Source: Vicinamibacterales bacterium (GTDB lineage Bacteria > Acidobacteriota > Vicinamibacteria > Vicinamibacterales > 2-12-FULL-66-21). Taken from it: a stretch of DNA of 64,000 nt. The translations under genes were made by a program, and so were the position numbers. The first letter of the stretch is position 1, and every line of letters begins with the position of its first letter. The DNA is taken from the NCBI GenBank assembly GCA_035699745.1, contig DASSPH010000040.1, forward strand, positions 1-64,000, given 5' to 3'. Shown in pieces: positions 1-8,438 of the stretch. Below the pieces are notes generated by a model. The model worked only from the letters and a program-made list of their open reading frames with translations, was not told the DNA's origin and made no database searches.

Positions 1-1
1 C

Positions 2-742
2 GCCCGGGGCTCGCAGAACCGCCAGAACCAGCAAGGGCAGCAGGGCGAACAGAACCAGCAAGGCCAGCAAGGCCAGCAGGGCCAGCAGGGTCAGCGAGGC
101 CAGCAGGGTCAGCAAGGCCAGCAGGGTCAGCAAGGCCAGCAAGGCCAGCAAGGTCAGCAAGGGCAGCAGGGTCAGCAAGGGCAGCAAGGCCAGCAAGGGC
201 AGCAAGGCCAGCAAGGGCAGCAAGGCCAGCAGGGTCAGCAAGGACAGGGACAAGGCCAGGGCCAGCAACAGGGGCAGGGGCAGCGCGGCCAGGGAACCCC
301 CGACGGACGCGGCGATTCGCAGAGCGCGATGGTGAATCCGTTCGGCGGATCGGCCGGTGACGCGCGTCCGATGCCGGGCCGCTTCACGGGGGAACAGACG
401 CGTCAGTTCCGCGGCGAGGCGCGGCAGCGCGCCGCCGACGCCGAGCAGCTGCGCCGCCTGCTCAATCAGCAGAAGATCGACGCCAAGGAGCTGGACGAGA
501 TCATCAAAGGGCTGCGCAAGCTCGATGACGAGAGCGTCTACGCCAACCCCGAGACCCTCGCCCGTCTCGAGCAGTCGGTGACGGACAACATCAAGCGCTT
601 CGAATACATGCTGCGCCGGCGCCTCGACGCCAACGCCAGTCAGGTGTTCCTCTCGGGCAACGACGACGTCCCCGAGCAGTACCGCAAGCTGGTGGAGCAG
701 TATTACCGGTCGCTGTCGGCGAAAGGCGGCGGCAAGCAGTAA
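2..742 (+). CDS. Gly-Gln-Gln-repeat protein, C-terminal part (5' truncated)
   Basis: The frame is open from the window edge, so the true start lies outside. The first ~95 residues are low-complexity Gly-Gln-Gln triplets, a collagen-like G-X-Y pattern in which X and Y are almost always Gln. A charged, mostly alpha-helical tail of about 140 residues follows (motifs FTGEQTRQFRGEARQR and VPEQYRKLVEQYYRSL). From memory the tail resembles the C-terminus of acidobacterial DUF4175-type proteins, which end in a similar EYR.LVEQYYRSL block after a Q-rich stretch; I could not check this. An internal ATG at 329 would give only the tail, but the Q-rich part is in the same frame and has no stop, so I read it as one protein. 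Function unknown. Confidence 0.75.
   Translation, partial: ARGSQNRQNQQGQQGEQNQQGQQGQQGQQGQRGQQGQQGQQGQQGQQGQQGQQGQQGQQGQQGQQGQQGQQGQQGQQGQQGQGQGQGQQQGQGQRGQGTPDGRGDSQSAMVNPFGGSAGDARPMPGRFTGEQTRQFRGEARQRAADAEQLRRLLNQQKIDAKELDEIIKGLRKLDDESVYANPETLARLEQSVTDNIKRFEYMLRRRLDANASQVFLSGNDDVPEQYRKLVEQYYRSLSAKGGGKQ
44..291 (+). repeat. GGCCAGCAA-type 9-bp coding repeat
   Basis: About 27 imperfect 9-bp units (GGC/GGT CAG CAA/CAG) run in tandem in one reading frame and encode Gly-Gln-Gln triplets. Variation is almost all at third codon positions, which points to selection on the encoded triplet. One unit reads Gly-Gln-Arg. Confidence 0.9.
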
Positions 743-765
743 GGGTCCTGCAGTGAGCGCTGAAC

Positions 766-1206
766 CGCGCCACGGCGGGCGCTCCGTCACAAAGGCCACG
801 AAGATCACCAAGGCCACAAAGAAAACCACATCGGTCTTCTTCGTGATCCTGGTGGCCTTCGTGAGCTTTGTGGCGGCGCGTGAACCGTTGGTTGTCTCGT
901 GGACGCCATAATGGCGAATACTCAGACGCGCCACGGCGGGCGCTCCGGCACAAAGGCCACGAAGATCACCAAGGCCACAAAGAAAACCAGATCGGTCTTC
1001 TTCGTGATCCTGGTGGCCTTCGTGAGCTTTGTGGCGGCGCGTGAACCGTTGGTTGTCTCGTGGACGCCATAATGGCGAATACTCAGACGCGCCACGGCGG
1101 GCGCTCCGGCACAAAGTTCACGAAGGCCACAAAGCTCAGGAAGACGAGCAATTGGGTTTTCTTCGTGGTCTTTGTGTTCTTCGTGGTCTTTGTGGCGGAG
1201 CGTAGA
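766..1206 (+). repeat. Tandem 161-bp repeat, three copies (third diverged)
   Basis: Copies begin at 766, 927 and 1088, exactly 161 bp apart. The first two are nearly identical; the third has diverged and forms the 5' end of the next gene. Each copy has an internal imperfect palindrome (CACAAAGGCCACGAAG against CTTCGTG...CTTTGTG). Each of the first two copies also reads as a mini-ORF of 52-53 codons (753-911, GTG start; 911-1072, ATG start) with a basic TKATKITKATKKT stretch, a hydrophobic stretch and a stop. The stop of each copy overlaps the ATG of the next as TAATG. Coding status of the mini-ORFs is unproven. This repeat fills the gap between the two flanking genes. Confidence 0.85.
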
Positions 1207-3162
1207 CCGTCGGTCGTGTCGGCACAGGCGCCGGCCGACAAGCCGGCGGAAGCGCAACAGCGCCCCGTGTTCCGCGGCGGCACGCACTTCGTCCGCGTGG
1301 ACGCCTATCCGATCGTGGACGGCAGGATCGTCAAGGGACTGCAGGCGGCGGATTTCGAAGTCTTCGAGGACGGCAAGCCGCAGGCGATCGAGAGCTTCGA
1401 CTACATCGAGTTCGAGGGGCTGACGCCGGAGGCGGAACGGCGCGACCCGTCATCGCAGCGCGCCGGTTACGACCTCGCGGCCGATCCCCGCTACCGCGTG
1501 TTCGTCGTCTACGTCGACATGGCGCTGAGCAAGTCGGCGGGACCGTTCGCGGCGCAGGAGGACCTGCCGCACATCCAGCAGCCGCTGATCGACTTCTTCG
1601 AGCGGGTCGTCGGGCCGCGGGATCTCTACGGCTTCGTGACGACCAGGAACTCGGTGAAGGATCTCGTGCTCGCGCAGAAGACCGCGGTCACCGTCAGCCA
1701 GATCAAGGACCTGTGGCGCGCCAGCGTGATCGATCGCGATGAGGCCGACGAAGTGCTGGGCTTCTGCGACGGCGTCGACATCACCAGGGCCGACGACCCG
1801 ATGAAGGTGCGCTTCCGGGCGGACGCCACCTACACGAACCTGACGGATCTCGTGCGGCAGCTCGGGTCGGTTCGGCAGGAGCGGAAGAATCTCGTCCTGG
1901 TCACCAACCTGCTCCCGCGGTGGCGGCCGGATCCGTCGCTGCTCGACAAACGCGGGCAACAGATGCCGCGGGTGGGCATCGACCGCGGCCGCGTCACCGG
2001 CGACGATCGGCAGGTCGTGACCAACGCGCGCGGCGGGAATGCCAGCGGCTGCGCCGCGGAGTTCCAGCGGCTCGCGCTGATGGATTTCGAGCCCCGGTTC
2101 CGCGAACTGCTGCAGGCGGCGAAGCGGGACAACGTCAGCTTCTACACGATTACGCCAGGCGGATTGCAGGCCCCCCCCGATCGGAGCAGCACGCGCGCCA
2201 TGCAGAGCGCGTACGACGACCTGCGATCGCTAGCGGACGAAACCGATGGCATCGCCGTCACCGGCACCAACGATCTGAACGCCGGTTTCAAGCGCATCGC
2301 CGACGACCTCGCCGCCTACTACGTGCTCGGCTACTACACCACCAACACCAGATTCGACGGCGGGCTGCGCAATCTGCGCGTGCGATTGACGCGCACCGGA
2401 CAGCAGGTCCGCGCGCGGCGGCAGTACCGGGCGCCGACCGCCGGGGAGATCGCCGCGTTGGCCGGCTCGGCGGCCCGCGCCGCCGCCCCCGGCGGCCAGT
2501 CGGCGGTGGAAGCCGCGCTCGCCGTGCTCGAGCGCGGCGCGCGGCCGTTCGCCGTCTATGCGGCAATGGCGCCGCAGCAGATGACCGTGGTGGCGGAGCT
2601 GTCCGCGGCGTCGATCGCGGCCGGGAAGTGGAAGGAAGGCGCCGACGTCGAAGTCGATGCCGTGGCGGCGGATGGGGTGCCGATCGCCCGCGCCCGCGGG
2701 CGCCTCGAGCCGGGCGCGCACTCCACTGCCGTGGCGGTGCCGCTGCCCGCCGCTCCCTCGCGCGTCGCCGTCCGGCTGGTATCGCCGGCTGCGCCGCCGG
2801 CGGACGACTGGGCGAAGCTCCCGGCGGCTCGCCGGAAACTCATCGCCGACCCGATCGCCTACCGATCCTCATCGCGCATCGCGACACGGCCGGTGGCGGC
2901 CTTCGAGTTCGCCCGCAACGAACGGATCCGCGTCGAGTGGCCGGTGCTGTCGTCCCTCGATCGCCGCGACGTGCGCCTGCTCGATCGCTCCGGCAAGCCG
3001 ATCCCGGTCGGGCTGCCGCTCGCGGAAGACGTGGAGAAGAAACAGCTGGTCCTCGAGATGTCCCTCTCGGGCCTCGGGCGCGGCGATTATCTCTTCGAGC
3101 TGACCGCCGGTTCCGGCGAGGCGGTGGAGCGTTCGCTCCTGGCGATTCGCATCCGCCCCTGA
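1072..3162 (+). CDS. Secreted VWFA-related Acidobacterial domain protein
   Basis: A 696-aa protein. The N-terminus is basic, followed by a Phe/Val-only hydrophobic core (WVFFVVFVFFVVFV) and an Ala-x-Ala-like VSA-QAP cleavage site, so it is probably secreted. Residues ~60-110 carry the VRVDAYPIVDGRIVKGLQAADFEVFEDG-type segment (shown in part: GLQAADFEVFEDGK) typical of the VWFA-related Acidobacterial domain family. The A-domain follows to ~420, with YYVLGYYTTN near its end. The usual DxSxS metal site is replaced by VDMALSKS, so metal binding is doubtful. I prefer ATG 1072 over the in-frame GTG 1060; both lie inside the upstream repeat. The C-terminal half has no recognised domain. Role unknown. 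Confidence 0.85.
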   Translation: MANTQTRHGGRSGTKFTKATKLRKTSNWVFFVVFVFFVVFVAERRPSVVSAQAPADKPAEAQQRPVFRGGTHFVRVDAYPIVDGRIVKGLQAADFEVFEDGKPQAIESFDYIEFEGLTPEAERRDPSSQRAGYDLAADPRYRVFVVYVDMALSKSAGPFAAQEDLPHIQQPLIDFFERVVGPRDLYGFVTTRNSVKDLVLAQKTAVTVSQIKDLWRASVIDRDEADEVLGFCDGVDITRADDPMKVRFRADATYTNLTDLVRQLGSVRQERKNLVLVTNLLPRWRPDPSLLDKRGQQMPRVGIDRGRVTGDDRQVVTNARGGNASGCAAEFQRLALMDFEPRFRELLQAAKRDNVSFYTITPGGLQAPPDRSSTRAMQSAYDDLRSLADETDGIAVTGTNDLNAGFKRIADDLAAYYVLGYYTTNTRFDGGLRNLRVRLTRTGQQVRARRQYRAPTAGEIAALAGSAARAAAPGGQSAVEAALAVLERGARPFAVYAAMAPQQMTVVAELSAASIAAGKWKEGADVEVDAVAADGVPIARARGRLEPGAHSTAVAVPLPAAPSRVAVRLVSPAAPPADDWAKLPAARRKLIADPIAYRSSSRIATRPVAAFEFARNERIRVEWPVLSSLDRRDVRLLDRSGKPIPVGLPLAEDVEKKQLVLEMSLSGLGRGDYLFELTAGSGEAVERSLLAIRIRP

Positions 3163-3201
3163 CGCACGCCGCGGACTTCACGCCGCGGATTTCACGGAGC
3201 G

Positions 3202-3219
3202 CACGGAAACACTTCCGTG
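3202..3219. terminator. Hairpin between convergent genes
   Basis: CACGGAA, loop ACAC, TTCCGTG: a perfect 7-bp stem in the 91-bp gap between two convergent stop codons. There is no clear U-tract on either strand, so intrinsic termination is only a guess. Confidence 0.4.
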
Positions 3220-3253
3220 TATCGCTGTATTGCGTGCAAGCCGTGGCCGACGG

Positions 3254-5641
3254 TCAGCGATCTCCGCCGCGCTCCGTCACCCACGGCGACGCGAGCTCGT
3301 CCTCGTCCTCGTCCTCCGCGGCCGCGGCCGTGGCGGCAGTCTTCATCGCGTCGGTCCACCGCGGCGGGTTGACGCCGAGCAGATGGCGGACGAAGAAGTC
3401 CCAGCGCTTGCGATCCCCGTAGGTGCCGCCGGAGGTATGGCCGGCGCCGGGGATGGCGAGCAGATCGAAGTTCTTGTTGTGTCTGACGAGCTGGTTGACC
3501 ACTTGCAGCGTGGACGACGGATCGACGTTGGTGTCCATCTCGCCGTAGATCAGCAGCAGATCGCCCCGCAGATGCTTCGCGTGGTCGACGTTGGACGCCT
3601 CGGCATAGTGCGGTCCGATCGGCCATCCCATCCACTGCTCGTTCCACCAGATCTTGTCCATGCGGTTGTCATGGCAGCCCGACGCCGACACGGCCGCCTT
3701 GTAGAAGTCGCCGTGGAAGAGCAGCGCGCCGAGCGCGCTCTGCCCGCCGGCGGACGTCCCGTAGATCCCGACCCGGGTGATGTCGTAGTACGGATACTTC
3801 GCCGCCACCGCCTTGTGCCACAAAATGCGATCGGGGAAGCCGGCGTCGCCCAGGTTCTTCCACGCCACGTCGTGGAACGCCTTCGATCGGTTCGACGTAC
3901 CCATGCCGTCGACCTGGACGACGATGAAGCCGAGCTCGGCGATCGCCTGCATCGCGTTGTAGACGGCGAACGACTTCGGCACGAACGAGCCCTGCGGACC
4001 GGCGTAGATGTTCTCGATCACGGGGTACTTGCGCGCCGCGCTGAAGTTCGACGGCCGGTAGATCACGCCCCAGATGTCGGTGCGGCCGTCGCGCGCCTTG
4101 GCGACGAACGTCTCCGGCGCCTTCCAGCCCGACGCCTGCAGTTGCGCGATGTCGCCGGTCTCGAGGGGCAGCACCAGGCTCGCGTCGGCGGTGCGCCGCA
4201 GCTCCCACACCGGCGCCGCGTCGACGCGCGAACGGGTGTCGACGTAGAGCGTGCCGTCTTCCGAGAAAGCCACGGTGTGGTTGCCGTCGCCGGGCGTCAG
4301 CGGCGTGAGCCCGCTGCCGTCGAAGTTGATGCGGTAGACGCTGAGGAAGTACGGGTCCCTGCCCGCGGTCATCCCGCCGGCGCTGAAGATGATCTGTTTC
4401 GCCGCCTCGTCCACCTTGATCACGGCCCGCACCACCCATTCGCCGCGGGTGATCTGCTGCTTGACCGCGCCGCTGGCGCCGTCGATCAGATACAGATGGT
4501 TCCAGCCGTCGCGCTCGGACATCCAGATCACGCCGCGGCCGTCGTCCAGGTCGTAGCGGTACTTCTTGCCCGAGTCGGCGAGGTTGCCGTTGGCGGGGCG
4601 ATAGTTGAAGAACGTCTTCGGCTCTTCCGAGATGACGGCGCGCACGCGGCCGGTCGCCGCGTCGGCTTCGAGCACCCGGAACACCTGGTGGCCGCGCTGG
4701 TTGTACTCGAAGGTGACCGCGCGGCTGTCCTTCCGCCACTCGAACCGGCTGAGGCCGTACGGGTTGGGGAACAGCGTGTCGTCGAGGAGCAGCGCCGACT
4801 TCGCGGCGACGTCGAAGATCACCGGCTGCGGCAGTGGCAGCGCGTCGCCCGGCTTGGCGTAGACGTTGACGGTGTGCTTCGGCTGCAGCTGATCCGCCGG
4901 CGACGACTCCACGTAGTGCACTTCGCGGCGATACCCGGGACGGACCCGGTTTGCCGCGATCCGCTTCGAGTCCGGCGACCACGCGATCGACGCGAACTCG
5001 TAGGCGTTGCCTTCCGAGCCGTCCGTGCTGAGCACGACCTGGTTGTCCCCGGTCGCGGCGTCGCGCACCGCGACGTTGTAGTTCCAGATCAGCGCCTCGA
5101 GGCGGCCGTCCGGCGACACGCGAACCGCCGGCGTGCCGTCGGCCGGCGCGCCGCCGCGCCCGCCGGTGCCGGCGCCGCCGCCCCGTCCGCCGCGGCCGCC
5201 GCCCTGCTGCGCCTCGGCTGGCGTCGCCTTGCGGCACGACGAGTCGGCGACGGTGCAGCGCCAGGTCGCGTTCTCGGCGACGAACTGGATCGCGCGCTCG
5301 GCGTCGGCGAATTCGAACGAGTTGAACGGCAGATCGAGGGCGGTGTAGCTCTTGCCCGCGGCCTTCGAGAGCGACGCGGCGATGGCGGCGTGATCGAACG
5401 CCGGCGCCTTGCTCCGCGCATCCGCGTCGACGAGGATGAAGTCATGCCCCCCCTTCACCGCGCGCCGGTAGTACGCCTTGTGCGTGCGGCCGACCCATCG
5501 CGGCGGCTCCGGCACGTTGCCGACCTGCGCCTCGTACTGCCGGCGCAGACCGAGCGCGCGGTCGTAGTCCGCTTGCGTTCCCTGCGCCAGCACGGGAGCG
5601 GCACACAGCGCGCCGGCGATGGTCAAGAGCAGTCGTTTCAT
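3254..5641 (-). CDS. S9 family peptidase (dipeptidyl-peptidase IV-like)
   Basis: A 795-aa secreted serine peptidase. The signal peptide is [20 protein letters not shown]. An eight-bladed beta-propeller (DPPIV_N-like) occupies roughly residues 60-530, interrupted near 150 by a Gly/Arg-rich linker. The C-terminal alpha/beta-hydrolase domain has the full triad: Ser630 in GTSAGG, Asp703 in GEMDTNVDP, His735 in GAGHTSG. The family removes N-terminal dipeptides, usually after Pro, from peptides in the periplasm or outside. The nucleophile motif is GTSAGG rather than the GWSYGG common in DPP-IV, so specificity may differ. The extreme C-terminus is acidic (EDEDEDE). The gene is convergent with the VWFA gene and follows the YCF48-like gene with a 30-bp gap made of CCCGATCA repeats. 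Confidence 0.92.
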   Translation of the reverse strand: MKRLLLTIAGALCAAPVLAQGTQADYDRALGLRRQYEAQVGNVPEPPRWVGRTHKAYYRRAVKGGHDFILVDADARSKAPAFDHAAIAASLSKAAGKSYTALDLPFNSFEFADAERAIQFVAENATWRCTVADSSCRKATPAEAQQGGGRGGRGGGAGTGGRGGAPADGTPAVRVSPDGRLEALIWNYNVAVRDAATGDNQVVLSTDGSEGNAYEFASIAWSPDSKRIAANRVRPGYRREVHYVESSPADQLQPKHTVNVYAKPGDALPLPQPVIFDVAAKSALLLDDTLFPNPYGLSRFEWRKDSRAVTFEYNQRGHQVFRVLEADAATGRVRAVISEEPKTFFNYRPANGNLADSGKKYRYDLDDGRGVIWMSERDGWNHLYLIDGASGAVKQQITRGEWVVRAVIKVDEAAKQIIFSAGGMTAGRDPYFLSVYRINFDGSGLTPLTPGDGNHTVAFSEDGTLYVDTRSRVDAAPVWELRRTADASLVLPLETGDIAQLQASGWKAPETFVAKARDGRTDIWGVIYRPSNFSAARKYPVIENIYAGPQGSFVPKSFAVYNAMQAIAELGFIVVQVDGMGTSNRSKAFHDVAWKNLGDAGFPDRILWHKAVAAKYPYYDITRVGIYGTSAGGQSALGALLFHGDFYKAAVSASGCHDNRMDKIWWNEQWMGWPIGPHYAEASNVDHAKHLRGDLLLIYGEMDTNVDPSSTLQVVNQLVRHNKNFDLLAIPGAGHTSGGTYGDRKRWDFFVRHLLGVNPPRWTDAMKTAATAAAAEDEDEDELASPWVTERGGDR

Positions 5642-5645
5642 GACA

Positions 5646-5682
5646 GATCACCCGATCACCCGATCGCCCGATCACCAGATCA
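5646..5682. repeat. CCCGATCA octamer repeat, short array
   Basis: About four units of CCCGATCA or a variant lie between two minus-strand genes and include the stop codon (5672-5674) of the upstream one. Longer arrays of the same unit occur at 16929 and 38373. Confidence 0.8.
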
Positions 5683-6700
5683 ATTTCCCGACCCTGCCTC
5701 GCTCGCCGACGCCCCAGCCGACGCGGCCGCGGGGCGCAAACGCGAACGCATGGTATCCGCCGCCGTCGACCGGCGTCCAGCTTTGTCCGTCATTCGCGCT
5801 GATGTCGGCCCCCTGCGGGCCGACGGCGATCCATGATCCCGGCGCCCCCGGTACGCGGGCGACGACGGAGCGAAAGCCGCCGAGGCCGGCGACCGCCTGC
5901 CACGTGCGGCCGCCGTCGAGCGTCACCGCGGCGTTGTTCGCCGCGTCGTGTTCCTTGCGGTAGTCGCCCCCGACGGTGAGTCCGCGGCGCGGATCGCGAA
6001 AGGCGATGGAGAAGATGCCGGCAGACTCCGATCCCGCCACCGGCGTGTCGGCGATCGTCCAGGTCGCGCCGTAATCGCTGGTGTGCAGCACGCGGCAGCG
6101 CGCCGCCGCGCCGGTCCCGATCCAGGCGTGCCCGCCGGGCAGCACCGCGACGTTGGTCCCGCTGCCGGCGAACGCCCCTTCATTCGGCAGCGCCGGCGGC
6201 AGACCTGCGGCGGGGACGCGCGCCCACGTCCGACCGCCGTCCACGGTGCGGAGGATGTCGAACCGGCCGTCGATCGAATCACCCATCACCAGGCCGCGGC
6301 GATCGTCCCAGAAGGCCATGGCGTCGAAGAACCCTTTCGGCTCCTGGTTGGTGAACTGGAGCGTCCATGTCGCGCCGGCGTCGGTGGTCTTGTAGATGCG
6401 CGACGCGGTGCCGGGACCGATGCTCAGGACGTAGGCGGCCGCCGCCGTGATCGCGTCGACGTCGCGGAAGTCGAGCGACGCCGCGTCGGGGATGCTGAGC
6501 CTCGCCCACGTCGCGCCGGCGTCGCCGGTACGCAGCACCGTGCCGCTCGCGCCGCTCGCCCATGCCACCCGCTCGCTGACCGCGCTCACGCCGCGCAGCC
6601 GCGCCGTGACTCCGCTCGTCTGCGCTTCCCACCGCGGCGGCGCCGGGGCCATGGCCAGCCAGCCCGCCATGGCGAGCGCGGAGAGGAGGAACGTTTTCAC
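5672..6700 (-). CDS. Secreted YCF48/BNR-like beta-propeller protein
   Basis: 342 aa, GTG start, with an N-terminal signal (MKTFLLSALAMAGWLAMA). It contains repeated BNR/Asp-box-like blades: TGDAGATW, TTDAGATW, TVDGGRTW, TSDYGATW, TLDGGRTW and SANDGQSW. This pattern is found in YCF48-like propellers, in which TxDgGxTW turns close each blade. The family includes photosystem II assembly factor YCF48, but acidobacterial copies sit outside photosynthesis and their role is not known. It probably acts as a periplasmic scaffold or ligand-binding protein. The stop codon lies inside a CCCGATCA repeat. Confidence 0.85.
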   Translation of the reverse strand: MKTFLLSALAMAGWLAMAPAPPRWEAQTSGVTARLRGVSAVSERVAWASGASGTVLRTGDAGATWARLSIPDAASLDFRDVDAITAAAAYVLSIGPGTASRIYKTTDAGATWTLQFTNQEPKGFFDAMAFWDDRRGLVMGDSIDGRFDILRTVDGGRTWARVPAAGLPPALPNEGAFAGSGTNVAVLPGGHAWIGTGAAARCRVLHTSDYGATWTIADTPVAGSESAGIFSIAFRDPRRGLTVGGDYRKEHDAANNAAVTLDGGRTWQAVAGLGGFRSVVARVPGAPGSWIAVGPQGADISANDGQSWTPVDGGGYHAFAFAPRGRVGWGVGERGRVGKLIW

Positions 6701-6784
6701 GCGCGAATTCTCCCACGGAACGGATCCCGTCTTCGCAGGCCGGACCGCGAGTGGCGGGCGCAGCGGTTCCCGCCGCCGGCGACA

Positions 6785-7657
6785 TCAACTCCGCGGCAGC
6801 CGTTCCCCCTCCGCCGCCGAGCGTTCGGTGAACGCCGAGTAGAGCATCGTCAGCGCCGTGTAGAGCACGACGACGATCACCAGCCAGCGCACCGTGGTGA
6901 GATTCAGGTTCTTGACGATCAGCCCGGCGACGAGGACGCCGGGAATCCCGCCGAGCGCCAGGCCGAGCGCGACCGACCGGCTGTAGGCACGTTCGCGGAT
7001 GAACTTCAGGCTGCCCACGGGCATCAGGAACGCGCACGAGCCCATCATGATCGGGAACGCCGTGCGTTCGCTCATCCCCAGCAGGCTGACCAGCACCATG
7101 CACGGCGCGTAGAGGCCGATGCCGAGCGACATCAGCGCGCCCAGCAGGAAATTGCCCGCCACGGCGAGCACCAGCGTCGCACCGCGCACGCCGATCGCGT
7201 CCGATCCCGCCGGAAAGAGATTGAGATTGCGCATGGTGAAGAACATCGCCGCGGCGAGCAGCGCCAAGCCCATCCCCAGCTGCACCCGCCGTTTCGGCCA
7301 TCGTGCGACGATTCCGGCGCCCAGCCACGCGCCGGCGACCGCCGCGGCAATCATCGAGAACAGCGTGAGCACGTCGACCGGGATCAGCGCGGTGAAGATG
7401 AAGGCCTGCGCCACCGTCGGCAGGGTGTGTCCGGCGTTCAGCGTGCCGGGGATGACCCGGTCGGGCACCATCTTGAAGGCGCGGAATATCGCGGTGCTCG
7501 TGGCGAACGATCCGATTCCCAGCGCGTCGAGAAAATTGGTGACCGCGCCGGTGACGATCGACAGCGGGGTGGGTCCGTCTTCGATTCTGGACCAGGCGAC
7601 GATATAGCCCCCGGTGAGCACACCAAGAGCCACCAGCAGCGCGGTAATGGGATTCAT
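6785..7657 (-). CDS. TauE/SafE-type (TSUP) membrane permease
   Basis: 290 aa with about eight hydrophobic segments in two repeated halves, typical of the TSUP family, which exports or imports sulfite, sulfoacetate and related organosulfur anions. The conserved start of the first half is visible as GAVTNFLDALGIGSF and that of the second as LLGALMSLGIGLYAP. The substrate cannot be told from sequence and no sulfur-metabolism genes are adjacent. A TAAGCT box ends 9 nt before the ATG. It is transcribed toward the YCF48-like gene with an 84-bp gap. Confidence 0.88.
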   Translation of the reverse strand: MNPITALLVALGVLTGGYIVAWSRIEDGPTPLSIVTGAVTNFLDALGIGSFATSTAIFRAFKMVPDRVIPGTLNAGHTLPTVAQAFIFTALIPVDVLTLFSMIAAAVAGAWLGAGIVARWPKRRVQLGMGLALLAAAMFFTMRNLNLFPAGSDAIGVRGATLVLAVAGNFLLGALMSLGIGLYAPCMVLVSLLGMSERTAFPIMMGSCAFLMPVGSLKFIRERAYSRSVALGLALGGIPGVLVAGLIVKNLNLTTVRWLVIVVVLYTALTMLYSAFTERSAAEGERLPRS

Positions 7658-7701
7658 TCGCCCGGTAGCTTACAACACGCCGGCGGGCGGCCCGGGAGGG
7701 C

Positions 7702-8109
7702 CTAGCGCTTTTTCCTGCCGACCGCGCCGGTGCCGAGTGCGGCGCGGACGCGCGACACCAGATCGTCGGGCAGGCACGGCTTGGTGACGAAGCCGTCGCA
7801 GCCCACTGCCGCCGCCTCGCGCCGTGCGTGGTCGAAGGCGTGCGCGGTCAGCGCCAGGACGGGAATGTGGCGGGTTGCGGGATTGCGCTTCAACTCCCGG
7901 GTCGCCTGCCAGCCGTCGAGCACGGGCATGCTCGCGTCCATCAGGATGAGATCGGGCTGCAGCGCGATCGCCTGATCGATGGCTTCCCGGCCGTTGCCGA
8001 CGGCGTGCACGGAGATGCCCGAGAATTCCAGGTAGTCGCGGTACAACTCGCGGGCGTCTTCGAAGTCTTCAGCGAGCAGCACGAGAGGCTGTCCGCGCTT
8101 GCGTGTCAC
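7702..8109 (-). CDS. Receiver-only response regulator (CheY-like)
   Basis: 135 aa from a GTG at 8109, chosen because GGAGG lies 8 nt upstream; another in-frame GTG at 8190 would add 27 residues. The single receiver domain has the acidic pair (LLAEDFED), the phospho-acceptor Asp58 in LILMDASMP, the conserved Thr/Ala switch (ALTAHA) and the Lys in FVTKP. There is no output domain, so it probably acts through protein contacts, as a phosphotransfer step or a diffusible CheY-like signal. No histidine kinase is adjacent. The C-terminus is basic (GRKKR). Confidence 0.88.
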   Translation of the reverse strand: MTRKRGQPLVLLAEDFEDARELYRDYLEFSGISVHAVGNGREAIDQAIALQPDLILMDASMPVLDGWQATRELKRNPATRHIPVLALTAHAFDHARREAAAVGCDGFVTKPCLPDDLVSRVRAALGTGAVGRKKR

Positions 8110-8203
8110 GTTGTGTGCCTCCGGGGGAGCTGGCACTCTTCGCCTTGCGATTCCCGTGCCACGGCTGAGTTCTTCAGCTGAAAACGGCACGCACCATGCG
8201 GCA

Positions 8204-8222
8204 CCCCCGGCAAAGCCGGGGG
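8204..8222. other. Strong GC hairpin upstream of a small zinc-ribbon gene
   Basis: CCCCCGGC, loop AAA, GCCGGGGG: a perfect 8-bp stem in the 158-bp gap between the divergent regulator and zinc-ribbon genes. It would be part of the 5' leader of the plus-strand gene or act as a structure limiting read-through. Confidence 0.5.
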
Positions 8223-8267
8223 CGGAGCGGGTTTCGCGTCGGGTTTTCTTACAAAACGCGGGTTGTC

Positions 8268-8438
8268 ATGACGTTGATTTGTCCGAAGTGTGAGGCCGGC
8301 ACGGAGCTGCGGGGCACGATGGACGTCTATTACCTGACGTGGTGTCGGGAATGCGCCCGGTTGTGGCGTATCGAATTGTGGACGCTCCTCCACACCGACG
8401 AACCCAGCCGGAAGCTGCCCTGGATCACTTCGCGCTGA
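8268..8438 (+). CDS. Small zinc-ribbon protein
   Basis: 56 aa starting MTLICPKCEAGTEL. Two CxxC pairs (CPKC at 5-8 and CREC near 29-32) fit a zinc-ribbon or rubredoxin-like knuckle. Aromatic and Leu residues between and after them (YYLTWC, LWRIELWTLL) suggest a small folded domain. A longer in-frame start at 8196 reads through the upstream hairpin, so I reject it. The 3' end overlaps the convergent MBL gene by 14 bp. Partner unknown; binding to nucleic acid or protein is a guess. Confidence 0.6.
   Translation: MTLICPKCEAGTELRGTMDVYYLTWCRECARLWRIELWTLLHTDEPSRKLPWITSR

Noticed and set aside
3230-5836. An 868-codon open frame on the plus strand opposite the S9 peptidase gene
   Set aside because: It is a shadow of the minus-strand gene in high-GC DNA; its translation is Arg/Val/Asp-rich with no domain, whereas the minus frame has a signal peptide and a full catalytic triad.
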